The notes beneath the pieces were generated by a model. That model was given only the letters and a program-made list of their open reading frames with translations. It searched no databases and was not told where the DNA came from. A stretch of DNA of 49,701 bases, taken from positions 1 to 49,701 of the IMG/VR virus record IMGVR_UViG_3300027826_000010; one strand, 5' to 3'. Source of the DNA: a virus. A program made the translations under genes and the position numbers. Below, piece after piece: positions 7,841 to 16,244 of this stretch; within the stretch, counting starts at the first letter, position 1, and each line of letters opens with the position of its first letter.

Positions 7841-9261
7841 CAGCTGACCCCTCCGTCAGCGTTCGCCACCAGCAGTTTCCGCCGCAGCGCACCATGCATA
7901 TCCCCGGCGATCGAGTCGGCATCCGTCGCTCGGGTGTTGATGGTCATGGAATCGATCTGGACGCTCGTACCGCCATTGGACGCCGTAGGACCGCCGGGGC
8001 CGGGCGCGCCGGCCTGCTGGGCTGCTGACCCCGGCCGAGGGGCGGTAGGCGTGGCTGGGGCTCGCACGATGCGCCCGCGAGCGGGTAGCGGGCCTTCCCC
8101 GGCATGGGCCTCCTTCTCGCCCACCCCGAACGCTTCCGAGATGGTGCTCCCGAGCCAGTCCCCGAGGCCCTGCTTGGCGCCGAGCATCTTAGGCAGGGTG
8201 TCCGTCAGCAGCTTTCCGCCCTCGTACCCGGCCAGCGCAGCGAGCCCGAGCCCGCCCAGCTTCCCGAGGAGCGGCGCGATCGCCTTACCGGCATTCAGGG
8301 GGGAGAGCGCGAGCGCAGCGACCAGCGAGCCGATCATGCGGATCAGCGCACCGCCCGCTCCCATTGCGAAGGTCAGCGCCGCGAGCCCGGCCACGAGGCT
8401 GCCGGTCGGCCCGAGGAAATGGATCAGGTCCTTGATCCAGCCGGGCGGGTTCTTAAAGAAATTGATCACGCTCTCGATCGCCTTCACTAGCTTCGGGAGG
8501 AGTTCGTTCACCAGCTGGCGCATCCACCCGGCCAAGCGCTCGATCGCGGGGGTGAGCGTCGCGAGCACCGCCGACGATTGCGCGGCCGTGACCTCCTTGA
8601 GGCGCGTGAGGGACTGATCGAGCTTGACCTGCCCCTCGATCGTCTTCTCGGTCAGCGCGCGCTGGTCGACCTTCGCCTTCGCCATCGCGTCCTGCAGGCC
8701 CTTCCCGCCCTGCGCGACCGCCGACGCGATGCCACCCGTGAACCCGAACGAGAGCGCCATCTGGTAGCGCTCGCCCTTCGTCATGCCGGTGGCTTTGGCC
8801 TGTCGCTCGATCGCCTTCGATGCGTCGAGCGCCACGTCCTTGAACTCGCGCGCGTGGCCGTTCGCGGTGAGATACGCGACGCCGAACCGCTGCAACATCA
8901 TCAGCGACTCGGACAGCTGGCCTTTGTAGCGCAGGTTGTAGACCGACGACTGCAGCTGCGACACCGAGTCGGCCGCATCCTGCATCTGCCCGCCGAAGAG
9001 TTCGCTGACCTCTCCGAGACGCTTGAGCTCGGTTCCGGCTACGCCGAGGTTCCGCGAGGTGAAGCCGATCTCGGCCAGCTGCGCGTGGAGGTCTTTGAAG
9101 TACCCCACGACGTCTTCGATCCCGCGCACGGCAATGAACATGCCGGCGAGTCGCTTCGTGAATCCCGCCAGCTGATCCGTCGAGCCCTTGACGCCTTCAG
9201 CGAACGCTTTGTTGTCGAGCCCGAGGGTTACGACGAGGCTGTCGATCACGCTACCGGCCAT
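7840..9261 (-). CDS. Tail tape measure protein
   Basis: 473 residues, helical, with hydrophobic segments around residues 270-330 (LVAGLAALTFAMGAGGALIR, MIGSLVAALALSP) as in tape measure proteins. Its ATG lies 11 bp inside the end of the frameshifted chaperone product, the usual tail arrangement. The protein is short for a myophage; at about 1.5 angstrom per residue it would set a tail of up to roughly 70 nm (inference). The C-terminal third is Pro/Ala/Gly-rich. Confidence 0.9.
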   Translation of the reverse strand: MAGSVIDSLVVTLGLDNKAFAEGVKGSTDQLAGFTKRLAGMFIAVRGIEDVVGYFKDLHAQLAEIGFTSRNLGVAGTELKRLGEVSELFGGQMQDAADSVSQLQSSVYNLRYKGQLSESLMMLQRFGVAYLTANGHAREFKDVALDASKAIERQAKATGMTKGERYQMALSFGFTGGIASAVAQGGKGLQDAMAKAKVDQRALTEKTIEGQVKLDQSLTRLKEVTAAQSSAVLATLTPAIERLAGWMRQLVNELLPKLVKAIESVINFFKNPPGWIKDLIHFLGPTGSLVAGLAALTFAMGAGGALIRMIGSLVAALALSPLNAGKAIAPLLGKLGGLGLAALAGYEGGKLLTDTLPKMLGAKQGLGDWLGSTISEAFGVGEKEAHAGEGPLPARGRIVRAPATPTAPRPGSAAQQAGAPGPGGPTASNGGTSVQIDSMTINTRATDADSIAGDMHGALRRKLLVANADGGVS

Positions 9262-9900
9262 TGCGAGACGCCTCCTCTAAGCGCTGGCGATTGTAGGCAT
9301 CGACCATCACGACTTCGATCAGGTCGTAAAGGTCGTTCACGCCATAGACGGTATCTAGCTCAGTGAGGGTGGCAAGGCCGGAAGAGACTACCGCGCCAAT
9401 CGAGGCCGCGACATTCGCGTAGGTCTTGAGCCCGTGTGGATTGTTCCCGGCGAAGGCGACGCCGAAGTCGATGGCTTTCCGTTCGAAAAAAAATCCACAT
9501 GGAGACCCAGCACCTCCATCCGCAGGTGCGTGATCGTCGCGATCTCCTCGATCGGACACGCGTCGCCAAGATCGATCGCCATCGGCGGCTGCCCCGGCGC
9601 ATGCACGTACTGCACGCACGTCCACCAGTCCTCGAGCGACGGGTCCTGCAACGCAGTGATCATCGTGGACGCTTCGGATGCCGTGATCGCGGAGCCGGAT
9701 GCGGGCATCGTCGCAGCGAGCCCCTGCATGCCAGCGTCGGCTGCTTCGGGCGTGACTGTCGCACCGGACTTGACCATGAGAGCGAGCACGCGACTCGCCC
9801 AGCGCTCTGCGCGAACGGCCGGCATCTCGGTGAGCAGGAAGGTTTTGCCCTTGTCCCGCCCCTCTTCCGTGATGACGACCGTTTTGGTTTTGCGTCCCAT
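9251..9900 (-). CDS. Tail assembly chaperone, -1 frameshifted product (GT-like)
   Basis: A -1 slip on the T-run at 9487-9493 joins the first 138 residues of the chaperone to a 78-residue extension ending at 9251, making a 216-residue protein. The extension reads FERKAIDFGVAFAGNN..., ends EEASRNGR, and overlaps the tape measure start by 11 bp. Programmed frameshifting in this gene pair is conserved among tailed phages. The extension has no start of its own, and its frame upstream is an Arg/His-rich shadow, which supports its expression by frameshifting. Confidence 0.82.
9388..9900 (-). CDS. Tail assembly chaperone (short product, G-like)
   Basis: 170-residue zero-frame product between the tail tube and tape measure genes, the universal position of tail chaperones. 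The shared N-terminal part (KTKTVVITEEGRDKGKTFLL, AERWASRVLALMVKSGA) is typical of the family that binds the tape measure protein during tube assembly. The frame meets an eight-T run at residues 137-138, after which the zero-frame tail becomes low in character (Ser/Arg/Pro-rich). That is expected when the conserved continuation lies in another frame. Confidence 0.82.
   Translation of the reverse strand: MGRKTKTVVITEEGRDKGKTFLLTEMPAVRAERWASRVLALMVKSGATVTPEAADAGMQGLAATMPASGSAITASEASTMITALQDPSLEDWWTCVQYVHAPGQPPMAIDLGDACPIEEIATITHLRMEVLGLHVDFFSNGKPSTSASPSPGTIHTGSRPTRMSRPRLAR
9487..9493 (-). other. Slippery heptamer for -1 frameshifting
   Basis: On the minus strand the zero-frame codons are GAT TTT TTT TCG. 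T TTT TTT therefore forms an X XXY YYZ heptamer within an eight-T run (9486-9493). Slipping back one base gives TTT TTT TTC GAA, which opens the 78-codon extension of the chaperone. An eight-base homopolymer could also be a sequencing indel, but the location in the tail chaperone gene makes a programmed site far more likely. Confidence 0.8.
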
Positions 9901-9912
9901 TCATGCGACCTA

Positions 9913-10344
9913 TCAGACCGGTGCGGAGGTGACCGACTCGAAGGTTAGCTCGTAGGTCTGCGGCTGGAAAATCTTTTTTCCCGGCGGAGTCGGCATGTCG
10001 CCCGTCAGGAACCCGTTGGTGAAGGTGAACACCTTCCCCAGCGAGGGCGCGACGATCGACAGATTGCAGGGGAAGGCATCGGTCGCCTGATCCATCGCCT
10101 GCCGCCACTGGTCCATGAAAATGTTGGACGGCGAGTTGGCCTGCAGCACGATCTTGAGCTTGACCGGGTACGGCGTGTAACCGCCCGACAGCTTCCCATC
10201 GACGCCCATCAGCGTCTCGTTCGGTGCGACGTTCTCGGTGTCGAAAGCGTCGTCGGTGGCGAAGCCCTGCAGCGGCACCGGCACGGGGAACACGCCCGGC
10301 ACCGACAGGGCGATCTTGGCATTCGCAGAGGTCAGTGTGGTCAT
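9913..10344 (-). CDS. Tail tube protein (DUF3277-like)
   Basis: 143 residues directly after the sheath gene. The beta-rich sequence with N-terminal TSANAKIALSVPGVFPVPVP and central SPSNIFMDQWRQAMDQATDA corresponds to the tube protein paired with DUF3383-type sheaths. It forms the hexameric inner tube through which DNA passes. No unusual features; the ATG is 6 bp from the sheath stop. Confidence 0.82.
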   Translation of the reverse strand: MTTLTSANAKIALSVPGVFPVPVPLQGFATDDAFDTENVAPNETLMGVDGKLSGGYTPYPVKLKIVLQANSPSNIFMDQWRQAMDQATDAFPCNLSIVAPSLGKVFTFTNGFLTGDMPTPPGKKIFQPQTYELTFESVTSAPV

Positions 10345-10350
10345 GTTGCG

Positions 10351-12084
10351 TTACTCGACGTCGATGGAAGCCATGATGATCTGCTGGATGGACTGCCCGT
10401 CCGTGTACCAGAAGGTGGTGGTCGGCGAGCCGCGCGCAGCGCGCACGGTCGGACCGGGATCGAGGATCTGCAGGTACCAGCCCTGCGACTGCAGCGTGCT
10501 CGCGATGTTCAGGCCGGCAGCGGTGTTGACCGCCACCTCCTGAGATCCCGAGAGTTCGACGCCCGAGCGCCACGCGCCGAACTGGCCCATCGCCTGAATG
10601 TCAGCCGCGAGCGACTGACGGATCTGGTTGTAGCCCGCCTGCGTGTACGGGATCGACGGAACCTGCGAGAGCAATTCCGCGAAGTCATTCTGGAAGCGCG
10701 CGTTCCAAAAGATCTGGTTCACGTAGCTGTCCGCGAACTCCCACGAGCCCGAGATCGAGCCGGGCTGCAACCACTGGAACGCGGCGGTGCGAGTCGCGAC
10801 CGCGCAGTACGCGTTGTAGTTGTTGCTGATCAGGCTCTCGTAGATCGCCTGACTGTTGACGTCCGGCGTCACCACCGGGCTCGCGCGATATGCGAAGTCG
10901 GTGCGACCGCCCGGCTGCGCGAAGTTGATCGCGGCCGTGATGCCGCAGACGAAGGCAGCGACCGAGGGGCCCTGCGAAGCGCTCCACACGGGGAACGTGC
11001 CGTCGAGCGCATCGACCAGCACACCGAAGCAGGCGCCGTCCGAGCCGTTCGCTGCCGCCGGGTCCGAGTCGTACGCGACGTACATGTACGAGTCGTGCTG
11101 GCCCGCGTTCCACGTCGCGAAGGCGAGCTTGATCGGCCCGCCCGCCGCGCCGCCATCCGGGTCCACGACCGTCGTGAAGGTCGCCCAGTCGGTCGAGAGA
11201 CCGATCAGCGAGTTCATCAGCGCGGCCGGGACTGCTGCAGCTGCGCCCTGCGAGAGCACCGCGCCGGCAGCTGCCGTGAGCCCGAGGCCCGTGGTCAGCG
11301 AATCGACCGCCGGGAAGCCGATCGTGCTGCTGGCGCCCGTGGTCGCGGACGCGATCACGAAAGCCTGCCGCTGCGAGTCGTAGGTGCAGGTCGCGGTGCT
11401 GGTGACATCGACCGCGCCCGAGCCCTGCGTGCCGCTGGTCGAGACCGTCACCGTGCCGGTGCCCGCGAGCACCGTGTAGGTGCCGAACGCGGTGATCGTG
11501 GCGGAGCCACCGAACACGCCCGCGCCCGTGACCGTATCGCCCACCTTCAGGTGGCCCGAGGAGGTAGACGCGATCGTCAGGACGTTGGTCGCCTGCGAGC
11601 CCACACCGACGAAGACGTTGCCGGTGCTCTGCAGGCCGGCCTGCACCAGCGCCGCAGCGTTCGAGAACGACGTCGCGCCCGAGAGGTTGATGCTCGGCGT
11701 GACGAGCGCATCGCCGTCGACCACGATGGTGATGGTCCCGCTGAGCGCCTGAATCTGCGTCAGCGACTTCGTGTTCGTCTCGCCGCGCAGGTATGCGCCC
11801 ACCGCCGCAGTGTTGTACTGCGCGAAGTAGAGCGCCGAGGGGATTCGAGTGGCGCCGTTGTAGCCGGCGAAGTAGACCGACGCGAGCGCCGCTTCCACTG
11901 ACGCCGAGCCGAACCACGCTGCGACATCCGCCGCTGAGCCGAACTGCTTCAGCGTGCCGATCGGGACCGACGTGTCGCCCGAGTTGTCGAGGAACACCGC
12001 GTTCATCGCGAGGTCCGCCGCTCCGGCCTGAAGCACGGACGGAATGACGTCTACGAATACTGCGGCCGGGATTGAAGGGTTCAT
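10351..12084 (-). CDS. Contractile tail sheath protein (DUF3383-like)
   Basis: 577 residues. The N-terminus (AAVFVDVIPSVLQAGAADLA, GTLKQFGSAADVAAWFG) and C-terminus (YLQILDPGPTVRAARGSPTT, WYTDGQSIQQIIMASIDVE) match the DUF3383 sheath family of myophages. Residues about 158-225 contain a beta-rich insertion (VLTIASTSSGHLKVGDTVTG and following) that is also found in the baseplate J-like and large cement proteins. The sheath drives tail contraction; the insertion is predicted to decorate its outer surface (inference). Confidence 0.9.
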   Translation of the reverse strand: MNPSIPAAVFVDVIPSVLQAGAADLAMNAVFLDNSGDTSVPIGTLKQFGSAADVAAWFGSASVEAALASVYFAGYNGATRIPSALYFAQYNTAAVGAYLRGETNTKSLTQIQALSGTITIVVDGDALVTPSINLSGATSFSNAAALVQAGLQSTGNVFVGVGSQATNVLTIASTSSGHLKVGDTVTGAGVFGGSATITAFGTYTVLAGTGTVTVSTSGTQGSGAVDVTSTATCTYDSQRQAFVIASATTGASSTIGFPAVDSLTTGLGLTAAAGAVLSQGAAAAVPAALMNSLIGLSTDWATFTTVVDPDGGAAGGPIKLAFATWNAGQHDSYMYVAYDSDPAAANGSDGACFGVLVDALDGTFPVWSASQGPSVAAFVCGITAAINFAQPGGRTDFAYRASPVVTPDVNSQAIYESLISNNYNAYCAVATRTAAFQWLQPGSISGSWEFADSYVNQIFWNARFQNDFAELLSQVPSIPYTQAGYNQIRQSLAADIQAMGQFGAWRSGVELSGSQEVAVNTAAGLNIASTLQSQGWYLQILDPGPTVRAARGSPTTTFWYTDGQSIQQIIMASIDVE

Positions 12085-12638
12085 GCGGGGTAGGCCTCTT
12101 CGACGTTGATCATGGTGAGCTTGGCCACGTCGGCGTACTGCTGCGGGATCGTGGTCAGCGGATTGATCTGGAAGCGTGCGTCCACCGACCAGCGCTCCTC
12201 GTACTGTTCCTCGCCATCGACCAGCGGAATCATCCGAGCGTCGTCAGCGTACAACGGCTGCAGTTCAAACGGTGGGGTCATTGCTGCGCCGAGCGCTGCC
12301 AGCGCGGTGCAGCCGTACTCGTCTCGAAGCGTGGCGCTGAGCATGTTGGCCCAATCGCAACCGCTGAGCCCGTAGCAATCGATCTGGACCGTTAGCTCGA
12401 CGCCCTCTTGGATGCCGGCCGTCACAGGCGGCTCCGTGAGTTCGTCCGGGATGTCGATGTTCGTGATGTTGCGGTGCCGGAAGAGCGCCTGCACCACGAT
12501 GAAGTTCGGCTCCGGCATCGGCGCGCGGTTCTGGATCCCCTGAATGACCTGCGTATCCGCGAGCCCGGTCACGCTGATGATGAAGGCGACGATCGGCGCG
12601 TAGACGTTCTGCAGGGTGGGGACGACGGCGAGACTCAT
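12081..12638 (-). CDS. Neck/tail terminator-like protein
   Basis: 185 residues from the ATG at 12636-12638, which gives a 4-bp overlap with the upstream gene. The sequence resembles the phage neck-terminator (gp12-like, LIC_12616) family: VVPTLQNVYAPIVAFIISVT, then a central beta region and a C-terminal VDARFQINPLTTIPQQYADV. Position directly before the sheath fits a protein capping the tail tube. It lies in a six-gene connector block between capsid and sheath. Confidence 0.6.
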   Translation of the reverse strand: MSLAVVPTLQNVYAPIVAFIISVTGLADTQVIQGIQNRAPMPEPNFIVVQALFRHRNITNIDIPDELTEPPVTAGIQEGVELTVQIDCYGLSGCDWANMLSATLRDEYGCTALAALGAAMTPPFELQPLYADDARMIPLVDGEEQYEERWSVDARFQINPLTTIPQQYADVAKLTMINVEEAYPA

Positions 12639-13090
12639 GGCCGGTCCACCTGCAGCACGACGTACAGCTTCGTCCACCCGCTGACCGATGGCGGCGGCGT
12701 GGGTAGCTCGCTCGAGGGAGCGCCATTCGTGCCGACGTCCCACGCCTCATCGATGCGAACCACCAACCAGTTATCGACCGGCGCGCCTCCCCACTGCGGG
12801 AACTGCAGCAGGTCGCCGCCCTTGACGTTGACCCGGTTGATGGCCGAGGGGTCCGAGTAGAGGAACACGACGCGCGTGGTCCCCTGAATGTTCAGCATCT
12901 CCATGTGGCGGAGATCGCGCCCGCTCGGCGGCTGCGCCTGAATCGGCACGTTGACCGGCGCAGCGTACGCAGGGATCTGCCGACCCGAAGGGTTGGCGGC
13001 ATACCCGCTCGACGCGAGATAGGCAGCCGTGATGTCCGCATTCACGGACTGGATCGCGCCGCGCACCGTGGCGTGGAGGTTCAGGCTCAC
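12635..13090 (-). CDS. Head-tail connector protein of unknown family
   Basis: 151 residues overlapping both neighbours by 4 bp. No specific family is recognised with certainty. The sequence is beta-rich in its second half (TRVVFLYSDPSAINRVNVKG, DNWLVVRIDEAWDV) and the gene lies between the tail-completion-like and terminator-like genes. A head-closure or stopper role is plausible from position alone. Confidence 0.5.
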   Translation of the reverse strand: MSLNLHATVRGAIQSVNADITAAYLASSGYAANPSGRQIPAYAAPVNVPIQAQPPSGRDLRHMEMLNIQGTTRVVFLYSDPSAINRVNVKGGDLLQFPQWGGAPVDNWLVVRIDEAWDVGTNGAPSSELPTPPPSVSGWTKLYVVLQVDRP

Positions 13091-13542
13091 GACAGGACCT
13101 CGAAGCCGGTCGAGTTCTGCATCACGCTCGAATCCACGAGGCCGTGATTAAAGCCCTTCCGCTTCGCAGTGGACTCGGCGTTATCGGCCGGCCACGTCGC
13201 GATTTTGTTCGTAAGCGAGTCCTTGATCTCGACTCCCATGAGGCCGAAAGCCTGATCGGAATCGAAGTCGTTCGCCTTGAGGTAGCCACCGAGATCGTCG
13301 CCCCAGTGTTCCTGATTCTCGCGGATCATCCCGCGAAAGAACGGGCGCGCCGGCGCGGTCACGGTGCCGAACTCATTCCAGAAGGCGACCTGCGCAACGT
13401 GCAGCTGCGATCGCGTCGGCGTCGCAGGGTACGTCGCGTTTTCGAGGAAGCCCACGCGCACGCCAGAGGCTGCGCCCGTCTTCGCCGCGAGCGCTTCGAG
13501 GAACAGGCGCATCCGCGCGCCGCCCTTCAGGCCTAGCTTCAT
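13087..13542 (-). CDS. HK97 gp10-like tail completion/neck protein
   Basis: 151 residues from the ATG at 13540-13542. The pattern VRVGFLENATYP, VAQVAFWNEFGT, then PARPFFRGMI is the hallmark of the HK97 gp10/tail-completion family (a glycine-containing beta strand, then NEFGT and PxRPF). These proteins join the connector to the tail. A longer frame upstream overlaps the preceding gene and is discounted. Confidence 0.75.
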   Translation of the reverse strand: MKLGLKGGARMRLFLEALAAKTGAASGVRVGFLENATYPATPTRSQLHVAQVAFWNEFGTVTAPARPFFRGMIRENQEHWGDDLGGYLKANDFDSDQAFGLMGVEIKDSLTNKIATWPADNAESTAKRKGFNHGLVDSSVMQNSTGFEVLS

Positions 13543-13547
13543 GCCGC

Positions 13548-14015
13548 TCACTGCGGCCACGCATCCCACGGCGACGGCGCAGCTGCGCAGGCCGGGGGGA
13601 AGTAGGTCGCCGTGCGGTACTGCGCCGTGGCGCGCCAGTACATCGCGCCGTACTGAGTCTGATTCCACCACGCAGCGCTCTCGCTCTGCGCTTGGAACTC
13701 TGCGGAGACCGACACCGAGCCTTCCGTGGCGTTCGAGATGCGACCGACGATGCCCTGCCCCGGCTGTCCGTTGACGCCGTTGAGTAGGGCGGTGATGTGC
13801 GCCACCACGAGATCGTAGAGCGCAGCGCGCGTCGGCGCGTCCTTCACGAGGCCGCAGCACGAGTTCGCGAGCAGGAGCGTCGCGTACTCGAAATTCATCA
13901 CGAGCACGGGATCGGGCACCGACGTAAACGCCGGCCACGCATCCTTGAACACCGTAGCGTCGAACGTGACGACTCCCGGTGTGATCGGCGTAGCGGCGCA
14001 AGCGTCGATGCCCAA
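13548..14015 (-). CDS. Head-tail adaptor (DUF4054-like)
   Basis: 155 residues. The sequence GVVTFDATVFKDAWPAF, FEYATLLLANSCCGLVKD, then LYDLVVAHITALL matches the DUF4054 family of adaptor-type connector proteins: an all-helical N-terminal part with conserved alternating helices. It ends in a GRISNATEGSVSVSAEF segment characteristic of the group. It is the first connector gene after the head module and probably docks below the portal. Confidence 0.75.
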   Translation of the reverse strand: MGIDACAATPITPGVVTFDATVFKDAWPAFTSVPDPVLVMNFEYATLLLANSCCGLVKDAPTRAALYDLVVAHITALLNGVNGQPGQGIVGRISNATEGSVSVSAEFQAQSESAAWWNQTQYGAMYWRATAQYRTATYFPPACAAAPSPWDAWPQ

Positions 14016-14024
14016 GTGCCCTCC

Positions 14025-14510
14025 CTAAGCCGGGTTCTGCGTGGCGCGCTGGAACGACTCGGCGTCGCCCTCGACGTCCGCGCCACCCAGCTTGCCGATC
14101 TGTTTCACGCGCGGATCCTTCTCCGGCGCGAGCGCTTCCATGCCGGTGCGCTCTGCCACGCGCTCCGTCGCCACGTCCTGCGCGCGAGCCGTGGAGGTCT
14201 CCGCGAAGACGAAGCCGCGCTTGACGAATTCGAGGTCGTGATTCGCCTTCAACCACGCTTCCCAGAAGTCGCGCGGCACAGGCGTCAGCGCATACGGGTG
14301 CTGGCCCATCGATGCGCGCTTGTCCGGGCGCAGCGAGTTCGCGCCCTTGATCTCGATCCGGCGACCGGTCGGCATCGGCTGCCGCAGTTCGCCCGGCGTG
14401 ATGATCTCCATCCAGAAGCCGTTCGAGAGCTTGCACCCGACCATCACGACGTCAGCTGACTTCGTGGGATCGGGGATCTCCGGCTTCGCGATACGTTGAG
14501 CTTCGGCCAT
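14025..14510 (-). CDS. Virion-region protein of unknown function
   Basis: 161 residues; the start at 14508-14510 is preceded by a GGGG ribosome site eight bases upstream. A conserved-looking block (VVMVGCKLSNGFWMEI, then RIEIKGAN and RDFWEAWLKANHDLEF) recalls small structural-module proteins found next to capsid genes in many phages. The C-terminal 60 residues are charged. A head-decoration or connector role is possible, but nothing in the sequence decides it. Confidence 0.5.
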   Translation of the reverse strand: MAEAQRIAKPEIPDPTKSADVVMVGCKLSNGFWMEIITPGELRQPMPTGRRIEIKGANSLRPDKRASMGQHPYALTPVPRDFWEAWLKANHDLEFVKRGFVFAETSTARAQDVATERVAERTGMEALAPEKDPRVKQIGKLGGADVEGDAESFQRATQNPA

Positions 14511-14521
14511 GTGTGTGTCCC

Positions 14522-15046
14522 CTAATTCAGCGGCTTGGAGAAGGTGGAGATCCGCAGGTGTGCATTGCAGCTGCACCCCGTCTCCATCAGCGTCCACGGC
14601 GTAGCCACCAACCCGCCGGGATTCCCGGCGTAGGGTACGCCAGTCGCGGGATCAGTGAAAACGCGCTGGCCGGCTTGGCCACCGAAGGGGAACACCGTCT
14701 TGAAGTCGCCGGCCGTGGCGACCACGACACCCATCCCGGCTCGAAGGATCAGACCGCGCACCGGAGCGCCCGCAGGCGTCGGCGTGGTGCGCTGCCAGTT
14801 CCACATGCCGATCACGGGGAGCACGAAGCCGAGCAGCGCTCCGTCGCTCCGCACGTTCGTAACCTGACCTGTGACTGGATCCGCCCACCCGAAGATGCCC
14901 ATCTGGACACCATCGGGGCCGGCGGCGAGCGCGCCGGGGCCGGACACCATCGAAGCGTAAGGCTGGCGACCGTATCCGATCGCCGCTGGCCAGTTGAAGG
15001 GCGTGCCAGCGCCTTCTAGCTTCCCCGGTGTTGAGCCCCAGCGCAC
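14522..15046 (-). CDS. Structural cement protein, short paralogue
   Basis: 174 residues directly downstream of the major capsid gene. The motifs FGWADPVTGQVTNV, LLGFVLPVIGMWNWQ and VVVATAGDFKTVFPFGGQAG mirror GWADPVTKQVSNY, FAGFVHRDGQAVITN and VTLMAQGDFWGLFASGATAG in the protein at 16245-17303. The two are therefore paralogues of the phage cement (gp24-like) fold, placed on either side of the capsid gene. Cement proteins bind outside the capsid shell and stabilise it. Having two suggests hetero-decoration of different lattice sites. Confidence 0.7.
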   Translation of the reverse strand: MRWGSTPGKLEGAGTPFNWPAAIGYGRQPYASMVSGPGALAAGPDGVQMGIFGWADPVTGQVTNVRSDGALLGFVLPVIGMWNWQRTTPTPAGAPVRGLILRAGMGVVVATAGDFKTVFPFGGQAGQRVFTDPATGVPYAGNPGGLVATPWTLMETGCSCNAHLRISTFSKPLN

Positions 15047-15068
15047 AGGTTCGGACGCACGGCTCGGA

Positions 15069-16205
15069 TCAGCCGAGCATCGAGACCTGAAGGAACCGGC
15101 GGTACCACACGGTGCCGAAGCCGCCGCTGGAACGCTTCTGCTTCCACGACGACGAGTCGACCACCATGTTGTGCGCCATCAGCTTCGAGCTAAATGCGCA
15201 CTCCACGGTCCGATGGCCCTCGATCTCCTCCACGATCAGCTGCACCAGCTGGCCGGCCGCGTTGTACGGGGGGCCGTACTCGGGCGCGGTCTCGATCCGC
15301 AGATTCGGGTAGTTCTGCTTCAGCAGTTCCTTCACCGAATTCGTGTTGTAGAGCGTGACCTGCGTCAGCGCGGTCGCGTTCTGCGGCGACATCGCCAGCA
15401 CCATCTTGTCGTCCATGCGGACGGTGCCCTGCGACTGCTGCATCAGCTGCGTGACCATCCGGACCACGTCCTGATAGATGGTGTTCGCCGTGGCGCTCGC
15501 GCTGGTGAGCCACGAGAAGGTCGGCGTGAGCGACGGCGGCAGGTACGGGTCGTTGATCAGCCCGTAGTTCTGCAGGTTCGCGACGCCGTAGAAGTAGCTG
15601 AAGTTCAGCGCCTTCGCGAGCGCGAGCACGTTCGCCTGCTGCTGCTGGCTGACCCAATCGAGCTTCGCGAGACCGTAGCGACCCACTTCCCGCTGGCCGT
15701 ACTGCAGGAACGACTGGAACAGGAAGTTCTGCCGCTGCGGGAAATTGACGTTGACGTTGGACGACCCGCTGTTCGAGTAGTCGCCGTACGCCGAGGTGTC
15801 ACCGACCGCCTCGGCCGTCATGAACATCGCGGTCTCGGTGAGCCAGTCACCCTTCAGCGACTCGCCCGCGATGACGGCGGCCATCATCGGAGAGACGAGG
15901 ATGGCGATGACCTTGGGGTCCACCCAGTTCGCGAGGAACCACGGAATGCCCGCGTTGCCGACCGTGACGAGCTCGCTCTGCACGTAGCTCGGCGGGGCGT
16001 CCATCGCCAGCGGCAGACCGTCGAGCGCGATCGGTGCGCCTCGCTCCGGCATGTCCACGAAGCGAAGCAACGGCGACGGCGTTGCGTCGGCGCGCGAGGC
16101 GTCGAACGCGATGCCGTGCTCGGCCTTCAGCTTCTGGAAGATCGCCGGCTGGTGACCCGCGCGAGCGGCGTCGGCAAGGATCTGGCGGTTGTACAGGGTG
16201 CGCAT
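15069..16205 (-). CDS. Major capsid protein (DUF2184-like)
   Basis: 378 residues, of a size and type typical of HK97-fold capsids of the DUF2184 group. Diagnostic stretches are SYVQSELVTVGNAGIPWFLA, WVDPKVIAILVSPMMAAVIA, QREVGRYGLAKLDWVSQQQ and LAMSPQNATALTQVTLYNTN. It has a GGAG ribosome site upstream (CGGAGTAGACGCA before ATG) and is flanked by two cement-protein paralogues. It forms the icosahedral shell. An N-terminal region of about 60 residues may be processed or may serve as an N-arm. Confidence 0.9.
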   Translation of the reverse strand: MRTLYNRQILADAARAGHQPAIFQKLKAEHGIAFDASRADATPSPLLRFVDMPERGAPIALDGLPLAMDAPPSYVQSELVTVGNAGIPWFLANWVDPKVIAILVSPMMAAVIAGESLKGDWLTETAMFMTAEAVGDTSAYGDYSNSGSSNVNVNFPQRQNFLFQSFLQYGQREVGRYGLAKLDWVSQQQQANVLALAKALNFSYFYGVANLQNYGLINDPYLPPSLTPTFSWLTSASATANTIYQDVVRMVTQLMQQSQGTVRMDDKMVLAMSPQNATALTQVTLYNTNSVKELLKQNYPNLRIETAPEYGPPYNAAGQLVQLIVEEIEGHRTVECAFSSKLMAHNMVVDSSSWKQKRSSGGFGTVWYRRFLQVSMLG

Positions 16206-16244
16206 TGCGTCTACTCCGGAAAGTGCGTTGCCGTAGGGCTAGGG

